Source of the DNA: Diploscapter coronatus
Taxonomy: Eukaryota; Nematoda; Chromadorea; Rhabditida; Rhabditidae
Assembly (NCBI GenBank): GCA_964036155.1
Contig: OZ038422.1
Span: 67,975,201-68,039,200, forward strand
Direction: 5' to 3'
Length of the DNA: 64,000 nt
Part shown: positions 12,867 through 35,018 of the stretch, one piece after another
Position numbering within the stretch: position 1 is the first letter of the stretch
Layout of the letters: every line of letters begins with the position of its first letter
Notes under the pieces: model-generated
Databases searched by the model: none
Told to the model about the DNA's origin: nothing
Seen by the model: the letters and a program-made list of their open reading frames with translations, nothing else
Translations under genes and position numbers: made by a program

Positions 12867-15800
12867 ATGGGGAACGAGCAGTCGAGCGGCGCAGCAGGAA
12901 CGGAGGCGGCGGTCAGGACGAGGGCCAGCGTCGCCAGTGTTGATTCAAACTTCCTTAGACAGGTCAGACCTCGACGTCATTAATTCAATTCATTCCTTTT
13001 CTACTGAACTTCGTAATCGAATTAGAAATCTATAGCTGCTCTTCCCATGAAAGTTTATTTATAGAAACCCTAAAGTTGGTTCATGAATTTTAGAGATGAT
13101 AATTTTTTGCAATCTGAATTGTCAGAATCCAATTTTCTATATCGAATTTTTTTTCTTGTTGGCTTTGAGCGTACGAAACAATGTAATGATAAATTATTTA
13201 GCCAAAATCCTAGAAGTATTCTGCTAAAGATTAAAAAAACTAATGAACATGCATTTTTGATGGCTGTCTCTTCATTGGGGGTGGAATGTGAGGTCCATTG
13301 CTATATCAAGTTACAATCGAAAATGCACAACAATGACTAGAGATATGCAAATTAATTCAGCGTGCTCTATCTCGTCATGTTAGAGTAAGTACAAAATTCT
13401 GCAAGCTGATGAAGCTTTAATTCAATCAAGTGAAATTTGATAAGGGATGAAAATTTAGACCTGCAAGGGAGTTTTGCATGGATCAAAAGGCAAACTCATT
13501 GGATTGAAAAATTCATTCCATCAAAAACTTACTCCACTGCACTCATTTCGATTCTCTGACGCGTACTTCTCAAACTCCCTCGGGCGCGTTTATTCTGTCA
13601 GTCGAAGTTCAGATTTTGCAACCAATAGTTTGGAAATCCTTGGATTTTGGGCGCTTGGTTGCTGAATGTGAAGGGCTGATGTCATTCATGCTTGAGTCAC
13701 TCCAGTCACAGAAGTCGTGAAATTCTTTCTTTTTTCCTGTCAGACAAAATCTAGCTGTCCTTCTTTGAAATTCATCTTTGTTTTTTTTTTTTTCTTTTCT
13801 TGAACTTGGCTCTATCTTTTCATTTTGTATTTTGAAAATTAGTCTTCATATTTTGCGGAACTTTAGTTTTTTTTTTTTCAAAATTGTATGCTCCAAAATA
13901 ATTTACTATTTTGGATATTAGTATCTATGATTATGTCGGTTTGTTCTATGACATCATTGCTACTCCTCGATTTGCTTCTCTTTGCAATGAGCTCCACCAA
14001 ACCACTTCAACTGCCCCTCTTCTTACAAAACACTCCCCCATTTACTCTCCAACACATGATTTATTTGTTGCACACAAACGGGCTTTTTGGACTCTCCGTT
14101 GGAAGACAGCAATTTTGCACCTCTTGACGTTCGTTCAATTGGGGACGAAATTAAAAATTCATTAGGAAAGGCACCGAATTTTACACATCCTTTTGTTATG
14201 AAGAGCACAAAGACTACAGCCCATGACGGGTCTGTTGAAAAATCAAATGGAGGTGGAATTTTCGGATTTGTAAAGATGAACGTCAGTGTGCAGTAATTTT
14301 TAATTAATTTTTTGAATCCTAGTCTACAGAAATAGTCTAATTAGAACGATTTGTTTTTAAGTATCCACCTCGAATTTTGCTAATTTTTACATCAAATGAC
14401 TATTTCATACGCTGATCACGATGCCGGAGTCAGAAAGTGTTCAATTGGAGTCTTTCGAACAGGAAACTCCGAAAACCGTCTTATGTCATAGAGAAATAGC
14501 GTATTTCTAATTTTGAATTTCAATATCGCATATACTTTCTGCGTTGCATAAAACGATTTTTGGGATTTACTGCACGAACGACTCTAATCGGACACTTTCG
14601 GACTTGAGATCTATGATCAGCGCTATGAAATACCCCTTCGGTGCGAAAATCAGACAAAGGCGAACACGTGAAAAACTTTTATAGTGAGTCAAAGACAAAA
14701 TTGTTGATTGTCTGATGAAAACTATTCACGTTTTTACAACCATTTATTGCAAAATCGGATATTCCTGATATGAGTATTTAGGATCGTTGTGTGTCGAATC
14801 TCAGCATCCATATGCGAACTAGCCTAATCAAAGACTCTTGTTTTAGTTTCCAGTCTGAATTGTTCAATGCTAAAGTAGATTTTTTAATCCTTCACTATGA
14901 ATCGTAAAACCAGTATGTCGGTTGGAACGATAAGTCTTCCTTAGTACTTAGATGGAAGAAAAACAGCAATTCAACCATAATGGTGCTAGATTTGTGTCGC
15001 CTCTTCACATGATGATCATCGTTATCATACATAGCAAATAGACCCTGGGTTTGTTGGTCGAACCACATATTTTGGTGGGTGAATTTGCTGTGAATTGCTA
15101 AGAAATGAGGAGACGGGTCTTTGCCTGAGTGGCTGACAAAGCTTGTCACTTCTCTTGACGTTTTGCATTTCAGATGGTGAGATGGTGCTTTGAGGCCGTA
15201 TGAAGAAAGGCAGGGGGAATGCAAGGAGAGGAGGTCAGAACAGCTCAGATTAATCCCCATTTCCCTTCCCATCGCAAGCACATTAAAGAGTTGTCAATCC
15301 AACCGAATTTTTCCTCGCATTTTCATAACTCTTAGATTCGCATAAATGGTTTCTCTTCAGTCAAATTTATGTCACTTCCTCGTAGATTAGTTAGCTTATT
15401 TTGGTTCGTTCATCCCTGCCTTACAGTAGTTAAACCAACTAGACGCTGGTCTTATTCCAATTGAGCAAAACATCTTATAATTAGTGTCTTGTTATCTATG
15501 TGCTATTTTTGAAGCGTAATTTGAGTTAGGGTTAAACATAAGAGGGAGGAGCCTTATGAGCCAAGTTTCACATATTTTTATCTAATGTTTTTTTTTTCAA
15601 AACCTAACAAATTACTCCTTTCCAAAACTGAGATTGACAATCACAACTTCGATTTCACGACACTTCAATTTAATCTAAGGCTGAAATGGAATTCAAATTT
15701 TTATTCGACGGAAAATATTGAAGTCGAAGTTGTATCTCTAACCATCCTGCTCATCACAGTTTGGAATCGACAATACGGATCCCCAACTGTCGCCCTTCCA

Positions 15801-18800
15801 TTTATGGATATTGAATTTCGATCTCCGGCCTACCAGTGACGACTTGCGGACTGGCGGATTTGACCGCCCCAAGCCCCATCGTCTCGAATCGGGAAAGGGA
15901 AATCGGGGGAAGCGACGACACTTCCTTCCATATATCTGTTCATTCAGCATTCATTTCATCCAATCACTCTTTGTGTTGCTCACTTCCCCTCCTCTCGTTT
16001 GTCGTTCTCTGCGGGCCTCTGACGGGCCTTTGAATGCCTCTTTGATTGTCTAAATCAAGCCATCCAAGCTTTTCCATTTCATTCTCCACACAATCCTCCA
16101 CTTCTTCCAGCCCCAATCTTCTACGTACAGCTCTCGACTCAAAGTTCCTTGTCTAGTATGGGCATTTTAAAGATCACATCAATTTCAAAACACTTTGTTC
16201 AACACAAGAAAGGCAGCAACTTAGAAATTCCCCCTCGCAACTCTGTCAGCCTTTGCATTTCTGCCTGCGTTTTTGCCATTCAGATGATTAATTCCGTCGA
16301 GTAACCATGACGGCCAACGCCTTCTGTCGACGGCTCTTTCAGCCACTCGACCGAGTGATTTCACGTGTAGAGAATCTGGAAAAAACGACGAAACAGGAGT
16401 CATAGATTGTTCTAATGTAGTGTGGCAGGGCAAACACTGGTCTTTGATTTGGGATCCCACAGCTCTGCTTCAAATTATGTCATTGTAGAAGATTATTGTC
16501 GTGATTATTATCATTATTATCCAAAGCTTAATCTCTTCTTCATATATAGTCGGAAATTTGAAATCCATTCAAAAACGAGTCGATGTTTGCCCAATTGCTC
16601 GATCAACATGGGCAAAAAATAACGTTTCCTCGGACTCTTATCACATTGCAACAGGTTTGCCTTGTTCTTCATGCAATTCCCTGCCTCCATTCGTCCCGAT
16701 TTGCTGTTTGCCCATTCATGTCTCCATGCATACATTGTCTTTCGGACTGTGTTGGCAGTGGAGATTGTGCAGGTCCGTTCTCTTCTACTTCATGTTCTCT
16801 TTGGCGTTCCCATGTCCCTGCCCAAGTCCTTTCCGATTTTCTTGTAAATCTCCACCTCCTGTCTTCCATCCAGGATTTGCCTTCCATTTCTGCTGCTTCC
16901 TCTCAGCTTCATCCCCATCCACTTTCTGCGCATCCGAGGACAAGACAAATGGCTTCTGGGCTCTCGTTTAGCCCCCCATTTTCATGACCACGAGATCAAC
17001 CAGGGCTTTCACCGATTCAATATCCAAGTCTTGCCCCTCAAAAAACGCCTTCCCTCTCTAGTTTCAACCTTAGAAATCCTCAAATCCCAGCACGTCCTTC
17101 TAAAACATCCAGATTTCTTATAAAGTACAGTTTTCCAGATATTCCCTGGATCGGATCACGTGAAATTGTGTAAAGTGATATTCTCAGGCCATGTGATATT
17201 AAAGATCTGTTTTCCTGTGAAAATACAACTTCTTGTCGCCTTTATCTGATTCGGAGCTATTTCTTCATCCTAACTAATATTAACTGTTTGCAGGTTCGCT
17301 CTGCGACCTCCTCTCCGCGAGTTTCCGTTGTGAGCGCCGGACCAAGGCTCGTTCACAAAACGTCGGAAGCCACGATCCCCACAACGCCTAGTTTCAAGCA
17401 ACACAGATTCAGCACTGACAGCACAGATTACAAGTGAGCATTGAAAACTTGGAGATGGTTTTTTTTTTGTTAAATAAAAAATACAGTTGAAGTCAAGCAA
17501 TCGTAATTTTGGGAATTCCAAAACTTATGAAAAATCCACTGATTTCATATCATGTAAACAAAACTATGTTAGAGTCTTCGTGATAAAATCTACGGAAATG
17601 GATTTACGAATTTATGATGTTTAATTTCTTATGTTTCCCTTCCGGAAGTGCGAAATTCTATCTGCCTGCTGTGATATTTTAGCCTATTTTCTCAGGAATT
17701 GGCGCATTTCGAAAGCGAATTTAGCAGCGACATTTTTAGTTGTGGTTTCTATGAGAAACTCGAAAAGAAATGGATCTGATCATTGAGGGGAAAATAGGGA
17801 AAAAATGAACAATAGAAGATGAGACAGACAGAAGCTCTTGTAAGAAGCCAAATGCAGGTCATAGGATGAGCAATAAAGCTGCTAAGATATGGTTCATCCA
17901 AACAGATTAGCCAATCTTTTATCTGTCCATTTTTAATAAATTTATTTGCAGTCTACCTCTAATCTTCAGACAATTCGTTCACTTACTTTTTCTATTAAAG
18001 CTCATAAATTTCATAAGTGCTTCTTGGCACAAGTCTCGTCCGAAAATTCTTTACTCTCAAATAAAAAGGGGATTATCGTTTTATCGCAAACATTGAAGGT
18101 ACCTAAGTTCAAATCATATGTTCACTTTGGCTTATTACATATGAATAACATTTCTGCAAACTTTAGACCTCAAAGCTTTTCACTTTTTTCGAGATATTTC
18201 TCGTGATTTCAATTATTTTGCATTGATTATCATTGAAATATAATTGACCTGAAGGAATCTAAAGGAGCGCTGCTCATTTTTGCGAAGAGGACGAAAAAGT
18301 CTCGTCAAAATGGGACATGAGATGGCTGAGGGGCGAAAGATGTGCATAGATAGCTCTGTTAGAATAAGGCATCATCTCAAGTCATCTTCAGGATATGAAG
18401 AAAAAACTATCAAAACTAGAAACTCGCTTCTATGCGCACATAATGATCACATTAATGACGATATCATTTTGCTGCAGCAACGATGTGAAACTCATGAGAA
18501 CATCTGAAAATTATTTATGCGGTTTTGTCCAGGCAAATTTTGCTCCAAGTCCATTTGAGCCATCATTTGGTAATCCTATCTCCTCTCGAGGCATTTCCAC
18601 TATTATCCCTGGCTTTTTTATGATCCAAAAACGATTCCACTTTTTCAAGATTTTAATCTTGCAAATTGGTCCATTGTTGTGGGAATTTTATGGAAATTAA
18701 TGCTAAAATGGGGAATTTGAAAACTGACTAGAATAATGTGTTGATTTTTATTGCTATCGCCAAGCAATAAAATACCGTGAATAATGCCATTTCACATGGC

Positions 18801-20324
18801 GCTTTCTTGTGTTTATTCGGGAAATTTGTCATGTTTAAACGAATTGAGCTGCTAGAAACGCGTCAGATTCAACAAAATTCTCTGCTCCGTCTTTGCAATA
18901 ACATGAAGGAATTATTGGAGGAGACGAAAGAATGAGAGACTTCATAGAGAAAATGACGGAATTTGGTATTTCAGATTTGTGCCAAAGGCGAAATTGTCTC
19001 TGACAGAAGATATGGGGAATACGAACAGACGACTCAGCCGAGGGGGACTGAACGCTGATGGATCGACGAACGGACTGGCTGATGCTCAGATTGGACTGGC
19101 TGAGTCACTCAAACTATCCCAGTTAGTATCTTTTATTAAACTTTATAATTGGGTCTGCTGATCAGTTAGTCGAAAAGATTTGATTAGTTTTTTCCCTCTT
19201 TTAATTACGACAATTTCGATCACAAGATATGCGGATTGTTGTAGCATAGCATTATTGCAATCTTATGCACAAAGAAGATCACTTTAGTAATTCAATTTGT
19301 CAGAATTTCATTCATTAAAACTTTTGAAATATCTAATAGTTTGCTTCTTTTCTTTACAATTATTAGACCTAAATTTCTTATACTTTCCAATTTGAATTTT
19401 TAAACTCATGATATTCACAAAAATTCTATGGCAAAAGCTATATAATGCAGTGTTTTATCATTTTCGAAATCATATTATAATTTCGATTATTTCTCCATAC
19501 CATAATTAACTTCATTTAGATATCAAACTTCATTGCTACAATCAACGTGGTTACGATTGAAAATGCAAAATACTGTATTCATTCAAGTTTTCAAGTAAGC
19601 AATTTGCGAGGATTTTCATAGTCCTCAAAATCGAATTTAGATTGTTATGTTTCAAATCGCCAGTTTGTCGAGAAATGTTTCAAAAAATGTCGATAGTTGA
19701 GGGATTCCGATCGCATCAATGCTGTGATATGAATAATCATGCTAAGGTTCGATCATATTTGGAGTGGAATGAAATTATTTCATAGCTTTGCAGATATTGA
19801 CAGATTTAGTGGATAATCTGATGAGCGATTTGCATCAGCCAGCCAAGTTGGTGCAGACCAGATGCATGGAAATAGGCGCTGCCCATGTGTCAATTTATGA
19901 TAAATGCCTGGGGTCGATGTGGGATCAGCTAGGCGAAAGTTTGACAGAGGTTAGTGAGAATTGATAAGAAAAAACTGATAAGAATTAGATAGCTATTTTG
20001 AACCCTCAATCCATCAACAAGCTATCAAATTGCGCAGATGATTAGTAAAATGATTATGCTCTCACACTGTTTATCATAATTTTAGATTTATAAAGTTTCC
20101 AATTCAGAATCCTCAACTTTCAGGTTCTAACAAAAGTGGAGTGCATTCGATCAAAACGTGAAGCGGTTAAAGCCTGGATTTCACTATTGAGTTATTTGGT
20201 AAGTTTCTAATCAAAATGGCTAATAAGCTTGCAATATTTCTAGGTTGACGGGATGAAATGTGGGTATATGGACGAGTGGAAGAGGAAAAAACTGAGCAAT
20301 GGGCACAACATCAATGGTGGTTAG
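12867..20324 (+). CDS. Globin with N-myristoylation-type start and long N-terminal extension
   Basis: Eight exons, all in phase: 12867-12962, 17294-17433, 18975-19121, 19520-19594, 19641-19746, 19794-19949, 20124-20198, 20244-20324; 291 residues. The protein begins MGNEQSSG, matching the N-myristoylation consensus (Gly2 plus a small residue at position 6). About 130 residues rich in Ser, Arg and Ala precede the globin fold, which runs from roughly residue 130 to 280. In the fold I see an A-helix LLQSTW, an E-helix NNHAKIL with the distal His, an F-helix EIGAAHV with the proximal His, a G-helix WDQLGESL and an H-helix AVKAW. Both haem-contacting His are therefore present. By analogy with myristoylated nematode globins I infer a membrane-attached redox or gas-sensing globin rather than an oxygen store. 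Exon 1 is followed by a 4.3-kb intron. A polyadenylation signal lies at 20707. Confidence 0.9.
12963..17293. other. Long first intron of the globin gene
   Basis: About 4.3 kb, far longer than other introns here. It contains a foldback repeat (14401-14632), poly-T runs near 13780 and 13870 and a C+T-rich section at 15.8-17.0 kb. I see no nested gene with supporting splice structure. Intronic enhancers are possible but unproven. Confidence 0.6.
14401..14632. repeat. Foldback (MITE-like) element in globin intron 1
   Basis: The left arm 14401-14452 pairs with the right arm 14581-14632. Shared blocks are tatttcata, cgctgatca and aaagtgt.c.att.gagt. The interior is non-coding. Confidence 0.82.
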
Positions 20325-21179
20325 TCATTTGTATATGAAAATAAAATTAGTTTCATATTTTAGATTTTGAATAAAGCGCTAGTGGTTTCTATAGAATTTT
20401 AAATTCGCCCTACTCCCCAATACAAGCCTCGAATGTTGAGCAAATGATCACCACCAATTTTTCATGAACTTCATTGTTGTGTGTTACTTCGTTAGTTTCA
20501 TTGTCACCGCTCTAATTTGTACTAGTTGGTTATATCTCGATCTATTATTCGACATATCTTGCGGATATTCATTCTGTTTGATTTCACAAGATCTCATCAT
20601 TATTTCCTTTGAATTTCGAAATTTCATAAGAATTTCTATCAAAAGCGCCTTGATCTCACGATGATTTACATTTTTGCATTAGCAAAATTTCTATCCTATT
20701 CTTGTAAATAAACTATATATTATTTAAAACATATTTTTATATTTATTTAGTTTTGCAACAAACAACCATTAACAGTATTTCCATAACTAAACACTAGCTT
20801 CTACTAAAAGGGGCGATGAATCTAAAAATCTAAAATGAATAATTTCTTAACAATCCAATTGATTGCACGATATCATTATTTTTGATTTGATTGTGTGGCT
20901 TCTTGAATTTAACACAGAGACACACCGCGCACTTGAAAAAGACACAGGGCTGGCGAATGAAAATTTGGATGATAAAGAGGGATAGAAAAAATAGGGTGAT
21001 TATGGCTTTGTAATAACGAGTACATCATGGCGTACATTTCGAGACAAAAATTCGCCTACCAAGCCCTAACTCTACTCTTAATGAAATTCCCGGGACCTGT
21101 GTCTTTTCCAAGTGTGCGTCCCTGTGTAAAATTCAAGAAGCCGATGGTCGTTTATTTATGCCTTCTTCCTTGTCCTTGT
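20325..21179. other. Convergent intergenic spacer
   Basis: Lies between the globin stop (plus) and the dehydrogenase stop (minus). It holds the 3' ends of both transcripts. No further gene seen. Confidence 0.6.
20707..20712 (+). terminator. Polyadenylation signal, globin gene
   Basis: A canonical AATAAA about 380 bases after the globin stop codon, in AT-rich sequence. Confidence 0.45.
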
Positions 21180-23649
21180 TTACCACAGCCAGAGATGCTT
21201 CCAGCTTCTGCCCGTCGCTTGCTGAGCATCGGTTGCAGAGGGAGCAGAGCCAAACTGAATTGCAGCTGCACCGAGCTCGTGTTTTAACTGAAAGTAAAGA
21301 TAAAAATTGGTAATAAACTATTAAATATCGAGTAAAAAACCCCTTATGATTTTTATTCAATGCTAATTTTTGCCATAAGCATTGATTTTTCTTCTAAATT
21401 CGCTCTTGCTCTGATTATAATCATCCTAATAGTCTGCCTCTTTTGGAAATTACTGTCATTTCGTAGGTTAACAGCTTATAGCCTTGATTTTGACCACTAG
21501 TTCCACTTGAGTGCTTCATCCTTATTTTATCACGAATAATGATAATGCGCGTGCTCAATTTCAATTTAGAGAAATAAATCATTGAGCTTATTCTAAAATA
21601 AATGAGTGAAGAAAAACGTTAAATATTTATCTAAATTTTTGTCAAAATATCATAATTTCATTTCTTCGCTTGAAAATTTTTTTTTAAAAATAAAAAAAAT
21701 ATGCACCTCGTTCATGTGCGTGGACAATTTGGACCAGACTTCGCTCGTCGCCCAGACCTTCGTTCTCGCTTCTGCGTCCTCCACGGCTGACCATTCTGTT
21801 TCGTTTCGCTCACGACTGAATTCACCGAGAATTACTAAAAATAGCCAATAAATCTTCTTACTCGATGAAAAGTCCAGTCTTTCCGTTGAGAACAGGATCA
21901 GCCGCAGCGTAGAGCACAGGACGGACTGCCTTCTCCACTTTGCGCTCACCCATTATGAAACTGAAACGGATAAATTATCTTCAGAATAAATAAAATTTAT
22001 TAAAGAAAAGATCGAGAAAATGGTAAATTTTCGAACCTGACGGGCATAAGCAGCCATCGAGAGAGGAAGAACTGCTGTCCGTCGAGCTGGTTCGACAAAT
22101 TCGACTTCGTTCTGCCTGGATCCGCAACAAACACGGAAATGTTCGTGTCTGAAAAGTATAGTTTGATTCAGGAAAAATTCTTCTAGATGATCGACGACAG
22201 TAAGCCTTCAAACAATGACAACCCTTTCTTCTTGTACTTGTCTCATAAAATTTTAGAAAACTTTCGTAGGTCAGTATAGCGTTTATAGAAGCTGAAAGTC
22301 GTAAAAGAACAGACCAATTACCCTTGAGTCTGAGCGCCAACTCCTTAGCGAACATAGCATTGGCGAGTTTGCTCTTCTTGTAAACATCGTATCCATCGTA
22401 TTTCTTCTCATCTTCTGCATTCAGATTCGAGAAATCCAATTCTGTCCTGAAATGGGGGTTTTAAAATAAAAGGATGGATTTTCTACTTTTTGTTGATTGT
22501 GTTCGTGTTGACGAAGACGACTCGGACAGGATGATCCTGTGCAAGGAGTTTGTCGAGCAGCAGACCGGTCATCAGGAACGAGCCTAGATGATTCGTCGCC
22601 AGGGTTCGCTCGATGCCGTCCTCAAAAGAACCATCAAAACTCAGGAGGGAAAATTCGTTCGAAAGATCATTTGTTAAGAATAAAATATCAGTTTGCACAA
22701 ATCTAAAACCTAGGAATTTGCGCTAAGAAAAACATCTTTTTTACTTTAAATCGTGCATTCCTAAGAGAAAACAAAAAATACAACCTTGTTAACCTTCCGC
22801 TTGTCAGTCATCATGGCTGCATTGTGCACGACGCCGTCAATTCGATCCAACTCGAATTTGCCTGAAATAAGCACATTTGTCTGTTTTTCTTCTACAAAAA
22901 ATGTCCCAACCATGGCACATTTTCTGCACGAATTGTCTGATGGAGTCGAAATCCTCCAAATCGCACTGCCTGCAATAGACCTGCTTGTTGCGGGTGGCCA
23001 GCACTATGTCACGACGGGCTTGCACACATTTCTCGCGATTCCTGGAAATCGAAAATAGATAATTCTTGCTATTATTTTCACCAAAAGAAGCAACATTTCG
23101 CCTATAAAAATTCATTTTCGTTAAGGATGATGCAGATGTTTGACGAATAAACTAACAATCGTAGTGATCTTTCGTTAGAAAATTTGTAACAGCATCATTC
23201 CTACTTTTGAAAATAATAATCTTTAATCGTCCCACCTGCAAGCCATGATGACCCTAGCATTCCTCTTGGCGAGTTCCTCGGCAGTCACCTGTCCGATGCC
23301 GCTAGTCGCCCCAGTCACGATGTACGTTTTCCCGGCCAGATCCTCCGCCAATTCGTACTTTGTGCCTGACTGCGTTGAACTGAAGTAAAACAAGTTCATT
23401 AAATATCCGAAGTTTGAGAGAGAGAGAAAAAAAAAACTAGAATAATCTTCGAAAGAGCATTTTTAACAAGTGCAAAGAACAGAAAAATATTCATCAGTCT
23501 GCGTCTAAATCTGTTCTTGAATTTTTTTTGTTTAATAATAAAAAAGAAACTTACTCCCAAATGTGATAGAATCCATATACTGCACCAAACGTGGAGAACC
23601 CGAGCGACCAGGGAGAGGTCAGCCCCTTGACTAGCCGCTTCATTGCCAT
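21180..23649 (-). CDS. Short-chain dehydrogenase/reductase, retinol dehydrogenase-like
   Basis: NAD(P)-dependent oxidoreductase of the classical SDR fold, about 405 residues. Exons: 23649-23555, 23379-23236, 23041-22919, 22861-22794, 22722-22487, 22446-22322, 22148-22037, 21960-21862, 21815-21707, 21287-21180. Motifs in order: cofactor loop [15 protein letters not shown], an adenine-binding [13 protein letters not shown] in place of [13 protein letters not shown], active-site Tyr-x3-Lys in [10 protein letters not shown] and DPGRTKSN. This order is typical of retinol dehydrogenase/WWOX-like SDRs; the substrate is unknown. The N-terminus has a short hydrophobic stretch that could anchor it to membrane. 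All exon joins fit phase except 22919/22861, where the best GT-AG pair is off by one base across a strongly conserved stretch. That points to a sequence error, a non-canonical splice or decay. Confidence 0.85.
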
Positions 23650-24525
23650 CTTGAAAGATCTAAAATACGAATAAAAAAGATTCCCCTAGAAAAACATAGA
23701 TATTCCGCAAGATTCTTTCAATCTTCGACTTTTTCAGATAATATTCTTATAAAAATCTTTATTCCATGAAAACGAAATTGCGTTTTGATCACAAGGAAAA
23801 GCGATACTCAAACAACGAAAATAATACAAAAAAAAACGAAAAAGAGAAATAAATAGAGTACCCCGATCACGAATAACTCAAGTACGAAATCCAAACACAC
23901 TAATACCGTATTTCTAGAATAGTCCTGATAAAAATAAATGATCCTTTCTTCAGATGAGTGATAAGAGCAAAATGGGGGGAAGATAAAATGGTGTTTGTAT
24001 GCTGAAACGAAAGGCACCGAATATGAAGAGAAGTGAGCCTTGCTGAACGCTAGAAGATCTCACATTAGTGGTCGACAATGTTTGGCAAACTTTTATTCCA
24101 TACAAATGCGCGCAAATATCAAGCATTCAAAACGGGCAGCAATTTGTCAGTGGACGATTTGTTTTCCGGGAGACTTTGACTTTTAACTCTGGAGCGCAAT
24201 CGTATCGAAATAAAGTTTATCGAGGGTTGTGCATATCGATTAGAGGAAATATAACTAATCCAAAATGGACGAGATATTTTCCTGATTTCGGGCAAAACAT
24301 TTGCAAATAAATAGGGGGAATTGCATATGATGGAGAATTTTCGATTGCAAACCGAAATTCACTGGTTAGATACGAAAAATAACGAGAAAAAGAGCACAAT
24401 TTGATGGAATGAAATCAAAACTATTTCTTTGAAAAAAACGAAATAAATTATGAGAAAAAGTGACTTACCTCTAGAAGGGATTGGACGGAGAAACTAAAAA
24501 TGCTAAGGAAGATAGGGAGGAGCAT
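23650..24525. other. Spacer between dehydrogenase and TMED gene
   Basis: Holds the dehydrogenase 5' flank and the TMED 3' flank, both on the minus strand. No exon or repeat that I can support. Confidence 0.6.
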
Positions 24526-25789
24526 TTAGACGAGTTTCTTTGCTTCGAAGAATCCCTTGAGATGCCTCATCTGCCACAATCCAGTGCAGACCAGCACGAC
24601 TGTCTGGCCGAGCGACCACCACAGCACGCGAGAGTTCGTCGATTCGGATGTCTGACGGAAACGGTCCTCACTGAAATCGAAAATAAATTTCGAAAAATCG
24701 TTATTTTCTTCACAGGTTTTCAAGTAGTAAATCACGTTTCTAAACCGTGAAAGCTAAGAATTTTATTCAATAATGGTAAGAAAATTGCTCCTCATCAAAA
24801 GAAAGAAAAATCCAAATAGATTTGTAACCTTTTTCAAAATTTGACACTAGCACCCGACCCGCAGTTGCGTTTTTATTTAAAAGTCTGAATCCAGAACATA
24901 CAATTCAAATACAAATAAGATATTTGCTAAGAAATTGAGGATAAAACGAACCGATATCTCTGATAGGCCTGCTCCTTGGTGATCTGCTCGACCTGGTCGA
25001 GCAACTGCCTCACACGCAGCTGCAGCTCGTTCAGTTTGTCCTTGCTTGCGATCTGAAAAGCGCAATACCAGTGAGATCGCTTTCATTCAGCTCTCTCCAA
25101 CCTGCTGATAGTCCTGCGTGTGCTCTCCGGCCTGAATGTCCAGATGAACTCGCAGCTGAGCGCCGGAGAACCAGGCAGAGCTGTTGGAATAGAGGCAGAT
25201 CAGATGCTCTCCGGGGGTGTGCGAGGTGAACGTGAAGCGACCTTCCGCTGTGTACAACTTCGACAGAATCACCTGCAAAAGAAGACATTTTTTCAGTGAT
25301 AAAGTACAAACATAATTTATCCTCTCAGAAGTGATCATTTCTTTCAGGAGAAATGCCAAAACTGATTTCAGAACTAGAACTCGCTAACAATAGCACAGGA
25401 TAATTTTTTTATTGAAATTAGCAGGTGCCTAATTTTTAAGAAAAATGTTCGAGCATCTCTTCTCAAGCAATAATATAAAAGAGGAAAACACATGGTAAAT
25501 TTTCAGGAAGAAACTTCTCACCTTGTCATCGGGGTCCTTGACCTCGACATGCATGCCGATGTTGGGATAGTCGCCGTATCCCTTCGTGTTCGGGTCGTAC
25601 AGCTGCACTTTGTAGTTGCCCATCACCTAAAATATTTTATAAAATACAGGAAATAAAATACTAATTACAGACCATAGTTTCATCGGGGATTTCCTCGATG
25701 AAACATTTCTTCTCGGTCTCGGCGATGTGAAAGTAGAGTCCATCGGCCACCACTAGCAGGCTCAGCGCAATCACCAAGTAGAGGTACAT
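24526..25789 (-). CDS. TMED9: p24 family cargo receptor, TMED4/TMED9 (p24-alpha) orthologue
   Basis: Type I membrane protein of COPI/COPII vesicles that helps sort cargo between ER and Golgi. Five exons, all in phase: 25789-25673, 25626-25522, 25272-25102, 25052-24952, 24670-24526; 212 residues. The order is signal peptide ([17 protein letters not shown]), GOLD domain beginning [19 protein letters not shown] with the conserved Cys pair (second Cys in the HLICLYSNS segment), a coiled coil with [15 protein letters not shown], a transmembrane helix after SRVLWWS, and a short cytosolic tail ending FFEAKKLV that contains the di-aromatic and di-lysine trafficking signals. Length matches animal family members. 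The alpha subfamily is clear from the KKCFIEEIP signature; choosing TMED9 over TMED4 is arbitrary because invertebrates usually carry one pre-duplication gene. Confidence 0.95.
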
Positions 25790-26290
25790 CTTCTGCAAAT
25801 TACAAAAATAAACTCTGAAAATCACAGAAACGAAGAAAAAATCTAAAGAAATTGAAAATCCATTGATACACGTTGAAAATGCAAACAATCGGCGCGCAAA
25901 TTGCAAAGTAGGCGGAGATTTGCTATTTTGAAGAAAGAGACTGGATTTTTCGTTTTTTTTTTAATTTAAAATCGAGATTTCGTAGTCTTCGAACTTCTGA
26001 ATTTTTATTTTGACTTTAAAAATTACTATTTCGGTGTTCGATAAAATTAAATAACTTTGTCGATGAAACATGAATTCTTTGGGCCGATACCAATATCTAA
26101 TAATAGTTCTAAAAATACGCCATTGAAAAGATGTAATCTCGAATATACGTATCATTTGTCTGAAGTCATTGAATAGTGTAAACATAAAAGTTTCAAGCAA
26201 ATAATTTATAATAACAAATGTTTAACAATGATTAACAGAATTATCACGATTTGAAAAATAGAAAATTTGATATATAACGATCGGCCATCT
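25790..26290. other. Spacer between TMED and ABC transporter genes
   Basis: AT-rich. It holds the TMED promoter side and the ABC transporter 3' end. One open frame on the minus strand (25961-26200) has no splice, composition or domain support. Confidence 0.55.

Positions 26291-35018
<8,728 letters not shown>

Noticed and set aside
14895..15281. 128-codon minus-strand frame in globin intron 1
   Set aside because: No splice structure, no domain and no G+C rise typical of exons here.
16501..16987. Overlapping Ser/Cys/Pro-rich frames on the plus strand
   Set aside because: They lie in the C+T-rich part of globin intron 1; all three plus frames are open for composition reasons and none has a family match.
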